Positions 1-11,332 of a stretch of 64,000 nt of DNA are shown piece by piece. Made by a program: the position numbers and the translations under genes. The stretch is from Sphingomonas aliaeris (GTDB lineage Bacteria; Pseudomonadota; Alphaproteobacteria; Sphingomonadales; Sphingomonadaceae). Each line of letters starts with the position of its first letter. Positions within the stretch are counted from its first letter, which is position 1. The notes under the pieces are model-generated. The model ran no database searches. It was given only the letters and a program-made list of their open reading frames with translations, and was not told the origin of the DNA. The stretch spans positions 312,501 through 376,500 of the forward strand of contig NZ_CP061035.1 in NCBI RefSeq assembly GCF_016743815.1, in the 5' to 3' direction.

Positions 1-752
1 CGGCGGCTCGTCTTCGCGGCGTGCGCGGACTGCCACTGATTGACGTCCTCACGACCCTGATAGATCACGCCCGTGCGGTCGCACATGATGACGTTGTCGT
101 GGCTGACACCCATCGCCTTCATGAGTTCGGTGCAGGCGATCGCGGCGGCACCGGCGCCGTTCACCGCGACCTTGATATCCTTCAGCTCGCGCCCGGTGAG
201 CAGGCAGGCGTTGATCAACCCGGCGGCGGTGATGATCGCGGTGCCGTGCTGGTCGTCATGGAAGACGGGGATGTTCATGCGTTCGCGCAAGGCTTGCTCG
301 ATGATGAAGCATTCCGGCGCCTTGATATCTTCCAGATTGATGCCGCCGAAGGTCGGCTCCATCAATTCGATCGCATCGATCAGGCGGTCCACATCCTCGC
401 TCTTCAATTCGATATCGATCGAGTCGACGTCGGCGAAGCGTTTGAACAGGACGGCCTTGCCCTCCATCACCGGCTTGGAGGCGAGCGCGCCGAGATTGCC
501 CATGCCGAGGATCGCGGTGCCGTTCGAGATCACCGCGACGAGATTGCCCTTCGCGGTATAGTCATAGGCGGTCGCGGGGTCGTCGGCGATGGCCTGCACC
601 GGCACGGCGACGCCGGGGGAATAGGCCAGCGCCAGATCGCGCTGCGTGGCCATCGGCTTGGAAGCGATGATCTCGATCTTGCCCGGGCGGCCTTCCGAAT
701 GGAACAGCAGCGCCTCGCGCTCGGAGAATTGCAGGTTCGTATCGTCGGACAT
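1..752 (-). CDS. maeB: NADP-dependent malic enzyme (partial, N-terminal part)
   Basis: Cytoplasmic oxidative decarboxylation of malate to pyruvate with NADP, feeding gluconeogenesis and NADPH supply. About 250 N-terminal residues are visible; the gene runs off the left edge. The reverse strand starts at the ATG at 752-750, preceded by GGAAGG, and reads MSDDTNLQFSEREALLFHSE. It continues with the malic-enzyme signatures LALAYSPGVAVP, ISNGTAILGMGNLG and the metal-site stretch FHDDQHGTAI, then VNGAGAAAIACTELM from the start of the NAD-binding domain. Whether the C-terminal phosphotransacetylase-like domain of MaeB is present cannot be seen. It is divergent from mutS with about 125 bp between the starts. 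Confidence 0.93.
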   Translation of the reverse strand, partial: MSDDTNLQFSEREALLFHSEGRPGKIEIIASKPMATQRDLALAYSPGVAVPVQAIADDPATAYDYTAKGNLVAVISNGTAILGMGNLGALASKPVMEGKAVLFKRFADVDSIDIELKSEDVDRLIDAIELMEPTFGGINLEDIKAPECFIIEQALRERMNIPVFHDDQHGTAIITAAGLINACLLTGRELKDIKVAVNGAGAAAIACTELMKAMGVSHDNVIMCDRTGVIYQGREDVNQWQSAHAAKTSR

Positions 753-876
753 TCGCTTCCTTCCCGGCTCGGCCCCTCTTTAGGTTTCCAACGCCGAGAA
801 TGGAACCGCCTTACGGCGTGTCCGGGCCGGAACGGGGGCCATTGCGGGATGGAAGCGCGCGCCGTAACCGGAGCCG

Positions 877-3485
877 ATGTCCCCCACTTCGACTCCTTCG
901 GCCCCGACGCCGATGATGGCGCAATATCTGTCGCTGAAGGCGGAAGCGGAAGATTGCCTGCTTTTCTACAGGATGGGCGATTTCTTCGAGATGTTTTTCG
1001 AGGATGCGAAGATCGCCGCCGCGTGTCTGGACATCGCGCTGACCGCGCGCGGCGAGCATGACGGCGTGCCGATCCCGATGTGCGGCGTGCCGGTACATTC
1101 GGCCGAAGGATATCTGGCGCGGCTGATCAAGGCGGGGCACCGCGTCGCGATCGCCGAGCAGATCGAAAGCCCGGCGGAAGCGAAGAAGCGCAGCGGCAAG
1201 ACTTTGGTCGGCCGCGCGATCATCCGCGTGGTGACCGCAGGCACGCTGACCGAAGAGGCGCTGCTGGATGCGCGGGCGGCGAACTGGTGCGTTGCGGTGG
1301 GCGAGGCGGCGGGCGGAGTTGCGATCGCCGCCGCCGATGTCTCGACCGGGCGGTTCGAACTGATCGAATGCAGCGCGAGCGGGCTGGGCGCGGAACTGGC
1401 GCGATTGTCGCCGGCCGAGACGATCGCGTCGGAGGCGAGCGCGTTCGGCGAGGCGGCGACGATGCTGCGGCCGAAAGTGGATTTCGACAGCGGGGCGGCA
1501 GAACGGCGGATCAAGGGTCTTTACGGCGTGGCGACGTTGGACGGGTTCGGGCAGTTCAGCCGTGCCGCGCTGGCGGCGGCGGGCGGGCTGATCGGATATC
1601 TGGAGCATACTGCCAAGGGATCGCTGCCGTTCCTGCGCCCGCCGCGCATCGCGCATGCGACCCAGGCGATGGCGATCGATGCGGCGACGCGGGAAAGCCT
1701 GGAGCTGACGCAAACTGCGACAGGTGCGCGCAAGGGCAGTCTGCTGGATGCGATCGACCGCACGGTGACGGGCGGCGGTGCGCGGTTGCTGGCGGCGGAC
1801 ATCGGCGCGCCGCTGATGGCACGCGAGGGAATCGAGGCGCGACTGGATCTCGTGCAACTGCTCGCCGAGGATGGGCATCTGCGCGATACGCTGCGCACTA
1901 CGCTGCGCGGGCTGGCGGATATCGGGCGTGCGCTGGGGCGGCTGGCGGCGGGGCGAGGCAGTCCGCGCGATCTCGGGCAATTGCGCGACGGGCTGGACGG
2001 CGCGTGGCGGCTGGGCGAGCGGCTGGACGGGATCGCGACGCCGCCCGTGCTGCTGACCGCGCTGGCGCCGCAACTGCGCGGGCACGGGGCGCTGATCGAC
2101 CTGCTGACGCGGGCGCTGGTGCCGTCGCCGCCGATCGATGCGGCGCAGGGCGGCTATATCGCGGCGGGCTATGACGCGGCGCTGGACGATCTGCGCGATG
2201 CGGGCGCCGGCGGGCGGCGTGCGATCGCGGCGCTGGAGGCGGAGTATCGCGCGCGCACCGGTATCGCCGCGCTGAAGATCAAGCATAACGGCGTGCTCGG
2301 CTATCATATCGAGGTGGCGGCGAAAAATGCCGATACGCTGATGAAGCCGGACAGCGGCTTCACGCATCGCCAGACGATGGCCGGGGCGGTGCGCTTCAAT
2401 GCGCCCGACCTGCACGACGTGGCACAGAAGGTCACGCAGGCGGGGGCGCATGCGCTGGCAGCGGAAGCGGCGCATCTGGAGGATCTGACCGCCGCGGCGC
2501 TGGAGGGGCGGGAGGCGATCGCCGCGACGGCGGACGCGCTGGCCCGGCTGGATGTCGCCGCGGGACTGGCGGAACGCGCGGTGGAGGGGGCTGGGCGCGG
2601 CCAGCTTTGGTCGATCATGCCTGTTTCGAGATCGTCGGCGGGCGGCATCCGGTGGTCGAGGATGCGCTGGCGAAGCGTGCCGAGCGCTTTGTTGCGAACG
2701 ATTGCACGCTGTCGGAGGACTCGCGTTTGTGGCTGGTGACCGGGCCGAACATGGGCGGCAAATCCACGTTCCTGCGGCAGAATGCGTTGATCGCGGTACT
2801 GGCGCAGGCGGGCAGCTACGTGCCCGCGACGTCGGCGACCCTGGGGCTGGTCGACCGGTTGTTCAGCCGGGTGGGCGCATCGGACAATCTGGCGCGCGGT
2901 CGATCGACCTTTATGGTCGAGATGGTCGAGACCGCGGCGATCCTGGCGCAGGCGACGCCGCGTTCGTTCGTCATCCTGGACGAAGTGGGGCGGGGCACGT
3001 CGACCTATGACGGGCTAGCGATCGCCTGGGCGGTGGTGGAGGCGATCCACGAGGACAATCGCTGCCGGTGCCTGTTCGCGACGCACTATCACGAACTGAC
3101 ACGGCTGGCGGAACGGTGCGACGCGCTGACGCTGCATCATGTGCGCGCGCGCGAGTGGAAGGGGGAGCTGGTCCTGCTGCACGAAGTGTCGGAGGGGCCG
3201 GCGGATCGCAGCTACGGGCTAGCGGTGGCGCGGCTTGCCGGGCTGCCGCCGGTGACGATCGCGCGGGCAAAGGCGGTGCTGGCCAAGCTGGAGGCGGGTC
3301 GGGCGAAGACCGGCGGGCTGGCGGCGGGGCTGGACGACCTGCCGCTGTTCGCCGCGATGGCCGAGGCGGTGGAGGAGCAATGCGATGCGATCCGCGCCGA
3401 GGTCGAGGCGATCGACGTGGACGCGCTCACCCCGCGCGAGGCGCTGGATGTCCTGTACCGGTTGAAGGCGCTGGCGCGGGAATGA
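877..3485 (+). CDS. mutS: DNA mismatch repair protein MutS, one-base frameshift
   Basis: ATPase that recognises mismatches and starts mismatch repair with MutL. The N-terminal mismatch-binding domain has the [15 protein letters not shown] motif (Phe-x-Glu wedge) near residues 30-45. The clamp and core domains follow. The C-terminal ATPase has Walker [11 protein letters not shown], then FMVEMVE, Walker [17 protein letters not shown] and FATHYHEL. The reading frame breaks at the G run 2586-2590: five Gs are present, and six would restore the family sequence [11 protein letters not shown]. Repaired length is 869 residues, normal for MutS. The indel is in a homopolymer, so a sequencing error is the likeliest cause; if real, the cell would be a mutator. 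Start is the ATG at 877; 913 is an alternative. Confidence 0.93.
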
Positions 3486-3528
3486 GGCGGGAGGCGGCAT
3501 GAACCGCCCCCCGATCCCTAGTTCAAGT

Positions 3529-4089
3529 TCAGCGGCAGCGGACCTGGTTGCCGCTGTTCTGGTCGATCGACTTGCCCGCCAGCGCGCCCGCCGCGCCGCC
3601 AAGCAGCGTGCCAACGATGCGCGAGCGGCCACCGTCGATGACGTTGCCGAGCAACGCGCCGCCCGCCGCGCCGACGATCAGGCCGGTCGTGCCGTCGTTG
3701 CGCTTGCAATAATAACGGCCGTCGGTGCCGCGATAGACGCGTTCGTCGGTGGCGAGCGTCCGTTCCTGATAATTGCCGCTGCGATAGTCGGGCGTCGGAT
3801 CGTAATAGATGTCGTCCGCACGGCGATAGCCGCCATTGTCGACGTTGCGGTCGTCATACTGGCGATCATCGTAACGCGGATCATTATATTGCTGCTGCTG
3901 ATAGCCGCCCGGACGACGCGCTACGGCGGCGCGATATCGGTCGGATTCGGCACGGAACACCTGCAGCTCGTTCGCCATGCGATCCTGCGCGGCAGTGAAG
4001 CGGGCGGTTTCCTGCGCGGTTTGCGCGGCGAGCGGGGCGGCGGCGAGCATGCTTGCGCCGAGGACGGCGGCGGCGATCAGGCGGTTCAT
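3529..4089 (-). CDS. Glycine-zipper envelope protein
   Basis: Predicted secreted or outer-membrane-associated protein of about 186 residues. The start at 4089 is preceded by GGAGA and gives a signal peptide (MNRLIAAAVLGASMLAAAPL, cleavage after AQ). A Gln/Tyr/Asp-rich middle follows. The C-terminal part, GLIVGAAGGALLGNVIDGG then IVGTLLGGAAGALAGKSID, is a glycine-zipper 2TM repeat as in the Rickettsia 17-kDa antigen and SlyB-like families. The exact role is unknown; such proteins sit in or near the outer membrane. It is convergent with mutS and divergent from glnD. A longer start at 4125 is possible but lacks a ribosome site. Confidence 0.8.
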   Translation of the reverse strand: MNRLIAAAVLGASMLAAAPLAAQTAQETARFTAAQDRMANELQVFRAESDRYRAAVARRPGGYQQQQYNDPRYDDRQYDDRNVDNGGYRRADDIYYDPTPDYRSGNYQERTLATDERVYRGTDGRYYCKRNDGTTGLIVGAAGGALLGNVIDGGRSRIVGTLLGGAAGALAGKSIDQNSGNQVRCR

Positions 4090-4223
4090 CAGAATCTCTC
4101 CGGGGTCGTTACGAGATAAAAACAATCATCTTCCATAGTTCGTTCCTGCACCGCGCCGGATGAACGTTCGCTGCAACATCGCGGCAGGTGACGGGCCGCC
4201 TCGGGTCGCTTAACAGGAGTGGT

Positions 4224-6981
4224 ATGTCCGGTCGTTTCGATAGCTTGCCCAACCGCCGTGCGATCATCGATCGTCGCGCGGTCGCCGATGCGCTGGCCGA
4301 AGTGCAGGGCGACGACAAGGTCGGGTTACGTCTTGCCACGGTGCCGGTGCTGAAGGCGGCGCTGGAAACCGGACGGATCGAAATCGAGCGGCGGCTGATC
4401 GAACATCCGTCGCGTGGGCTGGAGTCGGCGGCGTCACAGGCGTTTCTGACCGATCAGTTGCTGCGGCTGATCTACGATTTCGTCGTGCAGCGTCTGTACC
4501 CGGTCGGGAATGCGACCGCGGGCGAGCGGCTGACGCTGATCGCGGTCGGTGGCTATGGGCGCGGCGAGATGGCGCCGTATTCCGATCTCGACATCGGCTT
4601 CCTGACTCCTTGGAAGCAGACCGGCTGGGCCGAGCAGGTGATCGAGACGATGCTCTACACGCTGTGGGACCTGGGATTGAAGGTCGGGCATAGCAGCCGT
4701 TCGATCGACGAGATGGTGAGGCAGGCGAAAAGCGACATCACGATCCGCACCGCATTGCTGGAGGCGCGCTACGTCTGGGGCGACGACCAATTGTACGAAG
4801 AGGCGTCGCGCCGCTTCAAGGCGGAGGTCCAGACGGATACGCGCGGCTTCGTCGCCGACAAACTGGTCGAACGCGACGTGCGCCACCGCAAGATGGGTGA
4901 CACGCGCTATGTCGTCGAACCCAATGTGAAAGAGGGCAAGGGCGGGCTGCGCGACCTGCATACCCTGTTCTGGATCGGCAAATATGCCCACAACGTGCAG
5001 CGCGCCGCGCAACTGGTCGAGGCGGGGTTGCTAAGCGCGGACGAATATCGCCAGTTCCACCGCGCAGACAATTTCCTGTGGGCGGTGCGGTGCCATCTGC
5101 ACAGCATCGCGCACCGCGCCGAAGACCGGCTGACGTTCGACATGCAGCGCGACATCGCCCAGCGGATGCGGTTCGCCGATCGCCCGGGCAAGTCCAGCGT
5201 CGAGCGATTCATGCAATACTATTTCCTGCAGGTGAAGACGGTCGGCAATTTGACGGGCGTGTTCCTGGCGCATCTGGACGAGAAGTTCGCCGCGCGCGGG
5301 CGACGCTTCGGATTGCCGACGCTGAAGCGCAGCCCGAGCCGCTTGAACGGGTTCCGGTTGGATCGCGGGCGCCTGGCGCTGCCGTCCGACGATTTCCTGA
5401 TTCAGAAACCGGTACGGCTGATCGAACTGTTCGCTCTGGCCGACAAGCATGGGCTGGAGATACACCCTCTGGCGATGCGGGCGGCGGCGCGGGGACGCCA
5501 AGCTGGCGGACGATCTGCGCAAAGATCCGGAAGCAAACGCCCTGTTCCTGGGCGTGCTGACATCGCCGCGCGACCCGGAAACGGTGCTGCGCTGGATGAA
5601 CGAGGCGGGCGTCATCGGGCGGTTCATCCCCGATTTCGGCCGCGTCGTGGCGCAGATGCAATTCGACATGTACCACCATTACACGGTGGACGAGCATACG
5701 ATCCGCGCGATCGGACTGCTCAGCAAGATCGAGCACGGGACGTTGCCCGACGATCATCCATTGGTGACGGCGATACTGCCGCAGATCGTGTCGCGGCGCG
5801 CGCTGTACGTCGCAGTGCTGCTGCACGATATCGCCAAGGGACGCGGCGGCGATCATTCGATCCTGGGGGCCGAGGTCGCCAGACGCCTGTGTCCGCGTTT
5901 CGGCTGCACCCCGGCGGAAACGGAGACGGTGATGTGGCTGGTGCGCCATCACCTGCTGATGTCCGCCACCGCATTCAAGCGCGACCTGTCGGATTTCAAG
6001 ACGATCCTGGATTTCTGCGAGGTGGTGCAGAGCCCGGAGCGGCTGCGGTTGCTGCTGGCATTGACCGTAGTGGATATCCGCGCGGTCGGACCGGGGGTGT
6101 GGAACGGATGGAAACGGCAATTGCTGTCCGACCTGTACGAAGGCGCCGAGGAAGTTCTGCGGCTGGGGCACAAGCAGAAGGGCCGGAGCGAGCGCGTCGC
6201 CGCCAAGCAGGAATCTCTCCGGGCGGCGCTGGGATGGGATGAAGCGGCGTTTGCGGCGTTCGTCCGGCGCCTGCCCGAACCCTATTGGGTTGCGGAGCCG
6301 GAGGACGTGCTGGTCCGCAATGCGCAGTTCGTCGCGGAGGCGGGCGCCAGCGGAAAGGGGGCGCAACTGTCGATCGCGGCGCAGGTCTATCCGGAACGCG
6401 GGGCCACGCTGGTGACGGTCTATGCCGCGGATCATCCGGGTCTGTTCTACCGTATCGCCGGTGCGATCCATGCGGCCGGCGGCAACATCATCGACGCGCG
6501 CATCCACACGACGCGCGACGGCATGGCGCTGGACAATTTCCTCGTCCAGGATCCGTTCGGACGGCCGTTCGACGACGAAGGCCAGCTGGCGCGGTTGAAG
6601 ACGGGGATTGCGGATGCGCTGGCCAATCGCGGACGGCTGAGCGACCGGCTGAAGGCCAAGCCGCTGCCGCGCCCACGCGCCGAGGCATTCCGGATCGCGC
6701 CGAACGTGCTGATCGACAACAAGGCATCGAACCGCTTCACCGTCGTCGAGGTGAATGCGCGCGACCGGCCCGCGTTGCTGCATCAACTGGCGCATACCCT
6801 GTTCCAGTCGAAGGTGACGATCCATTCGTCGCATGTCGCGACGTATGGCGAGCGCGCGGTCGACACATTCTATTTGACCGACCTGACGGGCGACAAGATT
6901 TCCAGCGGCAGTCGTTTGAAGACGCTGGAAAAGCGTCTGCTCGACGCGGCGGCTGGCGTCGATATGATGGAGCCCGCCTGA
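4224..6981 (+). CDS. glnD: [Protein-PII] uridylyltransferase/uridylyl-removing enzyme, one-base frameshift
   Basis: Bifunctional nitrogen sensor that uridylylates and deuridylylates PII in response to glutamine. Start ATG 4224 has AGGAG five bases upstream. Domains in order: nucleotidyltransferase (GGYGRGEMAPYSDLDIG, about residues 107-124), the GlnD linker (EPNVKEGKGGLRDLHTLFW), an HD domain (AVLLHDIAKGRGGDHS) and two C-terminal ACT domains (AADHPGLFYRIAGAIHAAGGN and NARDRPALLHQLAHTLFQ). The frame breaks at the G run 5491-5494: four Gs are seen, and three restore HPLAMRAAARDAKLADDL. Repaired length is 918 residues, typical for alphaproteobacteria. The break falls between two well-conserved halves, so a sequencing error is likely. 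Confidence 0.93.
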
Positions 6982-6994
6982 CAGGAGAGTCGCG

Positions 6995-7378
6995 ATGCCG
7001 GTACTGGGAATTGGTGGCCTGTTCTTTCGTGCGAAGGACCCGGACGCGCTGTCCGGCTGGTACCGCGAGCATCTGGGGATCGGCGCGGGATGCGTTTCCG
7101 CCGAGGGCGCGACGCCGGACGAATGGTCCTGGGCGGCGGAAGGCGGGCCGGTGGTGTTCGCGCCGTTCAAGGCGGACACGGATTATTTCGCGGCCGACAA
7201 GCAGTTCATGCTGAACCTTCGCGTTCAGGATCTGGATTCGCTGCTGGAGCAGTTGAACGCGGCGGGGGTGGCGGTGATCACGAAGCCGGAGTGGAACGAT
7301 CCCTCCACCGGACAATTCGCGCGTATTCACGACCCCGAGGGGAATGCGATCGAATTGTGGGAACCGCCTGTTCGCTGA
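6995..7378 (+). CDS. VOC/glyoxalase-like domain protein
   Basis: Protein of 127 residues forming a single vicinal-oxygen-chelate fold with paired beta-alpha-beta-beta-beta units. Visible family features are FFRAKDPDALSGWYREHLGI near the N-terminus, the second module LNLRVQDLDSLLEQLNAAGV, and the C-terminal HDPEGNAIELWEP with the usual metal-ligand Glu. The fold supports small glyoxalases, dioxygenases and resistance proteins. Substrate cannot be deduced here. It lies 13 bp after glnD with AGGAG upstream of its ATG, so it is probably co-transcribed with glnD. Confidence 0.85.
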   Translation: MPVLGIGGLFFRAKDPDALSGWYREHLGIGAGCVSAEGATPDEWSWAAEGGPVVFAPFKADTDYFAADKQFMLNLRVQDLDSLLEQLNAAGVAVITKPEWNDPSTGQFARIHDPEGNAIELWEPPVR

Positions 7379-7439
7379 AGCGCGGGCCGGGTCTGTGTCC
7401 GTACCGTATCATCCGTCCTCCATCCCCCGGCTCGCTCCC

Positions 7440-7577
7440 GTTCGTTTCGAGCGAAGTCGAGAAACTCGCCTTACGCCCGCGGCCTGTTTCTCGACTTCGC
7501 TCGAAACGAACGGAGGTTGTGTCGGTGGTGTCGGCGGGTTCGGGGCATGTCCTTCGACGGGCTCAGGACGAACGGGT
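7440..7577. repeat. Intergenic palindromic repeats (family A copy 1, plus a second repeat type)
   Basis: From 7440 to 7513 an inverted repeat has arms of about 25 bp: the left arm begins GTTCGTTTCGAGCGAAGTCG, and the right arm is its complement ending in CGAAACGAACGG, around a 20-bp centre. The same arms recur at 24991, 32414, 41009 and 61562. Immediately after, about 7547-7577, is a different element containing CCTTCGACGGGCTCAGGACG. No gene is seen in 7379-7661. Confidence 0.8.
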
Positions 7578-7661
7578 GGCAGAAAGTCCACGGCCCCCCC
7601 GAACGACAACGGCCCGCCCCCCGGAAGAGGGACGGACCGCTGCCTTAACTGATGTTTCGGA

Positions 7662-10456
7662 TCAGAAGCGCGAGCGCAGCGTGATGCCGTAGGTGCGGGG
7701 TTCGCCGAGGAACGCCATGAACACCTGGTTGCCGGTGCCGCCGAAGTTACGAACGCTGTCGATCGAGCCGGCGCCCTGGAACGGGGCGTTGAAGGCGACC
7801 TGCTGATACTTGGTGTTGAGCAGGTTCTGCGACCAGAGTTCGATGCTCCACTTCTGATCCTGTTCACGCAGGCCGACGCGCGCGTTCATCAGGAAGAAGC
7901 CGTCCTGTGCTTTTTCCGCGAACAGGTCGGAACCGGTGTTGTAGTCGCTGGTCATGCGGCCATCGACGTAGAACAGGGCGGTCATACCGGACGAGCCGAT
8001 CTCCGGCGACCAGCTGGTCGACATCGTCACGACGTTGCGCGGCGCGTTCGACATCTGCTGGCCGGCGAGCAGGAAGAGCGCGGGATCAAGCGCCTCGCCG
8101 GATTCGCTGCCGACGAGGTTGCGGCGGTACTTCGTGTCGGCGAACGTGTAGCCGAGGTTCACCGCGAAGTTGCGGGCCGGGTAGAAGCCGGCTTCGAGTT
8201 CGACGCCTTGCGAGACGACGCCATACTTCACCTTGCCGGTGCAGGCGCCGGTGGCCAGGATGTTGTCGGTATCGCCGCCGTTCAGGTTGTTCTCGCACGA
8301 CCCGATATTCTGCACGACATAGTTGGTGCCGTTGAACGTGTTCAGCTGGAAGTTGCTGAACTGCTGACGGAAACCGGCGACGTTGAGCGAGAACTTGCGC
8401 GACTTGTACTTGAAGCCGATTTCGAAGGCGTCGACCGTCTCCGGATCGAAGCGGAGGCGTGCGGCGCTGGCCGAGGTCGGCGTCGAGAAGACGTTCTGGG
8501 TGAGATCCGAGCGATCGAGATTGTAGCCGCCCGCCTTATAACCGCGCGAATAGCTGGCATAGGTCAGCAGATCGTCGATCGGCTTCCACGACAGGACGCC
8601 GGTGCCGGTGAATTCGCCTTCCTTCAGCTTGTCGCGCAGCGGAACGCCGGTGAGATTGGCGGTCGAGTTGCCGGTGCAGGTCAGCGTGATGATGCCGCCG
8701 ACGAGCTGCTGCAACGCAGGGCTTGCGAGCAACGGACCAAGCGCTGCCTGCTGCGCCGGGCAGACGGTGTTGTTGTTATTGATGTCGGCGTGGAAGTCCT
8801 TCTTCTCCCGCGTGTAGCGCAGGCCACCGGTCAGGCTGAGCCGTTCTGTCAGCTTGAACACGTTGTGGGTGAAGACGGCGAAGTTCTGGCTGTCTTGATA
8901 GTAGGCCGAACGGGTGTCGCCGAGATTGTTGAGCGTCGACAGGCGATCGATGCCTTGCAGTACGAGCGGCGTCGCGTCGCCGAATGCAGGCGTCGTGCCG
9001 GGGACGAGGCCGGACAGTACGGCGCGACCCGTCGGGCTGAGGCAGCCGGCGGCGGTCGGGCTGCGCAGCGCGGCCGCGGGGCTAATCGTCGCGACGATGC
9101 GGCAGGCGGCGAACGCGCCGTACTGGCTGCCGAACTTGAGGTTGTCGACGACGGTGACGTCTTCCTTCGAATAGTAACCGCCGACGAGCCAGTTGAGCTT
9201 GCCGCCGAACGCTTCGCCGTTCAGGCGCAGTTCCTGGCTGAACGTGTGGAACTGGCGGTAGCTGTTGCCGTCCGCCGGACGGTAACCGATGTCGAGATTG
9301 CCGTAATCGATGTCGGACGCGCCGCCCGATTTGTATTCGCGGTAGGCGGTGATCGAGGTCAGAGCCGCGCCGCCTAGGTTCCAGTCGATCTGCGCCGACG
9401 CGCCGTAATCTTTCGTGACGTTGGCATAGGCCTGGCCACGCGTGTTGGCGATGCGGCGGTTATAGGGATCGCCCGCGCTCGGGAAGACCGCGCCGAGGCT
9501 GGTCATGACGTCGACGATGCGGTTCGAACCGGCGATCGCATAGTCGCCCGCGACGCCCGGCGTTGCATCGAACTTCTCGCGCGTATCGACATAGACGGCG
9601 CCGCAGCACTTTTCGTTACGGCGGGTATAGTCGCCGATCAGGCGGATCTTGAGGTCCGACGAGGGTTCGAACAGCAACTGGCCGCGAACGAAATAGCGGT
9701 TGCGATCGTTATAGTCGGTGTCGTTGACGGTGTCATAATAGAAGCCGTCGCGCTTGCCGTAGACGCCGTCCACCCGGAAGGCGAGCGTGTTGGCGATGAT
9801 CGGGCCGGTCAGCGCGCCGGCAATGCGGATGTTGTTGTAATTGCCGTAGGTCGCCTCGCCATAGCCGCCGAAGTCGAATTCAGGCTGCTTGGTGATGACG
9901 CTGATCGTGCCGGCGGACGCGTTGCGGCCCGACAGCGTGCCCTGTGGGCCGCGCAGGACTTCGATGCGATCGACTTCGCCCAGGTCGTTCAGGCCCGCGC
10001 CGGTGCGGCTGCGATAGACGCCGTCGATGAAGGTCGCGACCGAGCTTTCGAGGCCGGGATTGTCGCCGACGGTGCCGATGCCGCGGATGCGGGCCGAGGC
10101 GTTGGCTTCGCTGCCGGTCGAGGAGACCTGCAGCGATGGGGCGAGCTGCGCCAGCTGACGGATGTCGGTGGCACCGGAATTCTGGAGTGCGGCCTGGCCG
10201 ACGGCGGAAACGGCGATCGGCACGTCCGACAGGCGTTCGCTGCGGCGGGTTGCGGTGACGATGATCTCGCCGGCATCGTTGCTTTGTGCCGCGGCGGTGT
10301 CGTCGGTCGCGCCGGCTTCGGTCGGGGACTGGGGCGATGCCGCAGAGCTGGTCGTGTTCTGGTTCGCCGGGGCCTGGCCGGGGGGGCATCCTGCGCGAAG
10401 GCGGGGACGGCGACCGCAAGGGTGGCGACGGACAATAGCAACGCGGACTTACGCAT
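7662..10456 (-). CDS. TonB-dependent receptor, one-base frameshift near the N-terminus
   Basis: Outer-membrane active-transport beta-barrel of about 931 residues after repair. The start at 10456 has AGGAG upstream and a clear signal peptide (MRKSALLLSVATLAVAVPAF). A Gln/Pro/Ser-rich spacer leads to the TonB box region EIIVTATRRSERLSDVP. The plug has the canonical RGPQGTLSGRNASAGTISV, and the barrel ends in an aromatic residue (GITLRSRF). The frame breaks in the 7-base G run 10380-10386 (C run on the coding strand); eight bases would join signal peptide and plug. The substrate is not evident. The plug motif resembles the receptors typical of sphingomonads for plant compounds or siderophores. 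Confidence 0.88.
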
Positions 10457-10711
10457 AAGCGACCTCTCCTGTATTTTTTTATCGGTTAGGGTCGGGCCTC
10501 ATAGAGCCGCAGACACGAACGTCCAGTCCCGGAAACGGCGGAAAACCGCCATTCCGGGCCGGATCGGGCACAATTTGGGGATCGCGATTGCGCTTTACGC
10601 AACCGTAAACTCATCTGACGCTAGGGAAACGGGGAGGACGTTGCCGCCGGCGGAAAATCGCGAATGTCGATTTTGCAGCCAGCGGCGTACGTAACTTTTT
10701 GTGATGCGCAG

Positions 10712-11248
10712 TTATTTGGGCGCGAGAACCATCAGCATCTGACGGCCTTCCATACGCGGATAGGCTTCGACCTTGGCCGTTTCGGCGACGTCCGCCTGAA
10801 CGCGCTGGAGCAGAATCATGCCGAGCTGACCGTGCGACAATTCGCGGCCGCGGAACCGCAGCGTGATCTTGACCTTGTCACCGTCACCGATGAATTCGGC
10901 GACCTTCTTCATCTTGGTGTCGTAATCGTGGTCGTCGATGTTCGGACGCATTTTGATCTCCTTGATCTCCTGCGTCTTCTGGCTCTTGCGAGCGAGGTTG
11001 GCCTTCTTCTGCGCCTCGTACTTGAACTTGCCGACATCGAGGAACTTGGCGACCGGCGGATCGGCGTTGGGCGACACTTCGACCAGGTCGAGACCGACCT
11101 CGCGCGCCTGCTCCATAGCCTCGCGCGTGTACATCACGCCGAGATTTTCGCCGTCCCCGTCGATTACGCGGACTTTGGGCGACTGGATGAATTCATTGAA
11201 GCGAGGGCCGTTCATCGGCGGCGCCTGCCGGTTCATAGGGGGTCGGAT
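10712..11248 (-). CDS. infC: Translation initiation factor IF-3, probable ATC start
   Basis: IF-3 binds the 30S subunit, blocks premature 50S joining and proofreads start codon choice. Family features: [18 protein letters not shown] at the N-terminus, [30 protein letters not shown], the lysine-rich linker, and the C-terminal domain ending [13 protein letters not shown] choose ATC at 11248-11246 as start because a clear AGGAG (11261-11257) lies 8 nt upstream. The ATG at 11236 in the same frame has only CCGACCCCC before it. The extension reads I-R-P-P before [10 protein letters not shown]. infC is known to use rare AUU/AUC/AUA starts for autoregulation. It lies 84 bp after thrS, the classical order. 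Confidence 0.9.
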   Translation of the reverse strand: MRPPMNRQAPPMNGPRFNEFIQSPKVRVIDGDGENLGVMYTREAMEQAREVGLDLVEVSPNADPPVAKFLDVGKFKYEAQKKANLARKSQKTQEIKEIKMRPNIDDHDYDTKMKKVAEFIGDGDKVKITLRFRGRELSHGQLGMILLQRVQADVAETAKVEAYPRMEGRQMLMVLAPK

Positions 11249-11256
11249 AGGTGTAG

Positions 11257-11261
11257 CTCCT
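11257..11261 (-). promoter_or_regulatory. Ribosome binding site that decides the infC start
   Basis: AGGAG on the minus strand, 8 nt before the ATC at 11248-11246. No comparable site precedes the ATG at 11236. Confidence 0.6.
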
Positions 11262-11294
11262 GTAGTTTCAACAGCTTTATATAGGCGTTTTTAC

Positions 11295-11323
11295 CGGTCG
11301 GCGAAAGATGCTCCCGCCGACCG
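11295..11323 (-). promoter_or_regulatory. Hairpin in the thrS-infC spacer
   Basis: CGGTCGGCG and CGCCGACCG form a perfect 9-bp stem with an 11-nt loop between the thrS stop and the infC ribosome site. No U-tract follows on the minus strand, so it is not a classical intrinsic terminator. It could be a processing or stability element, or a pause site. Confidence 0.45.
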
Positions 11324-11332
11324 TCTTCCGCT

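Noticed and set aside
811..2475. Minus-strand 554-codon ORF across mutS
   Set aside because: It mirrors the mutS codons and is Arg/Gln-rich without any domain; a shadow of a GC-rich gene.
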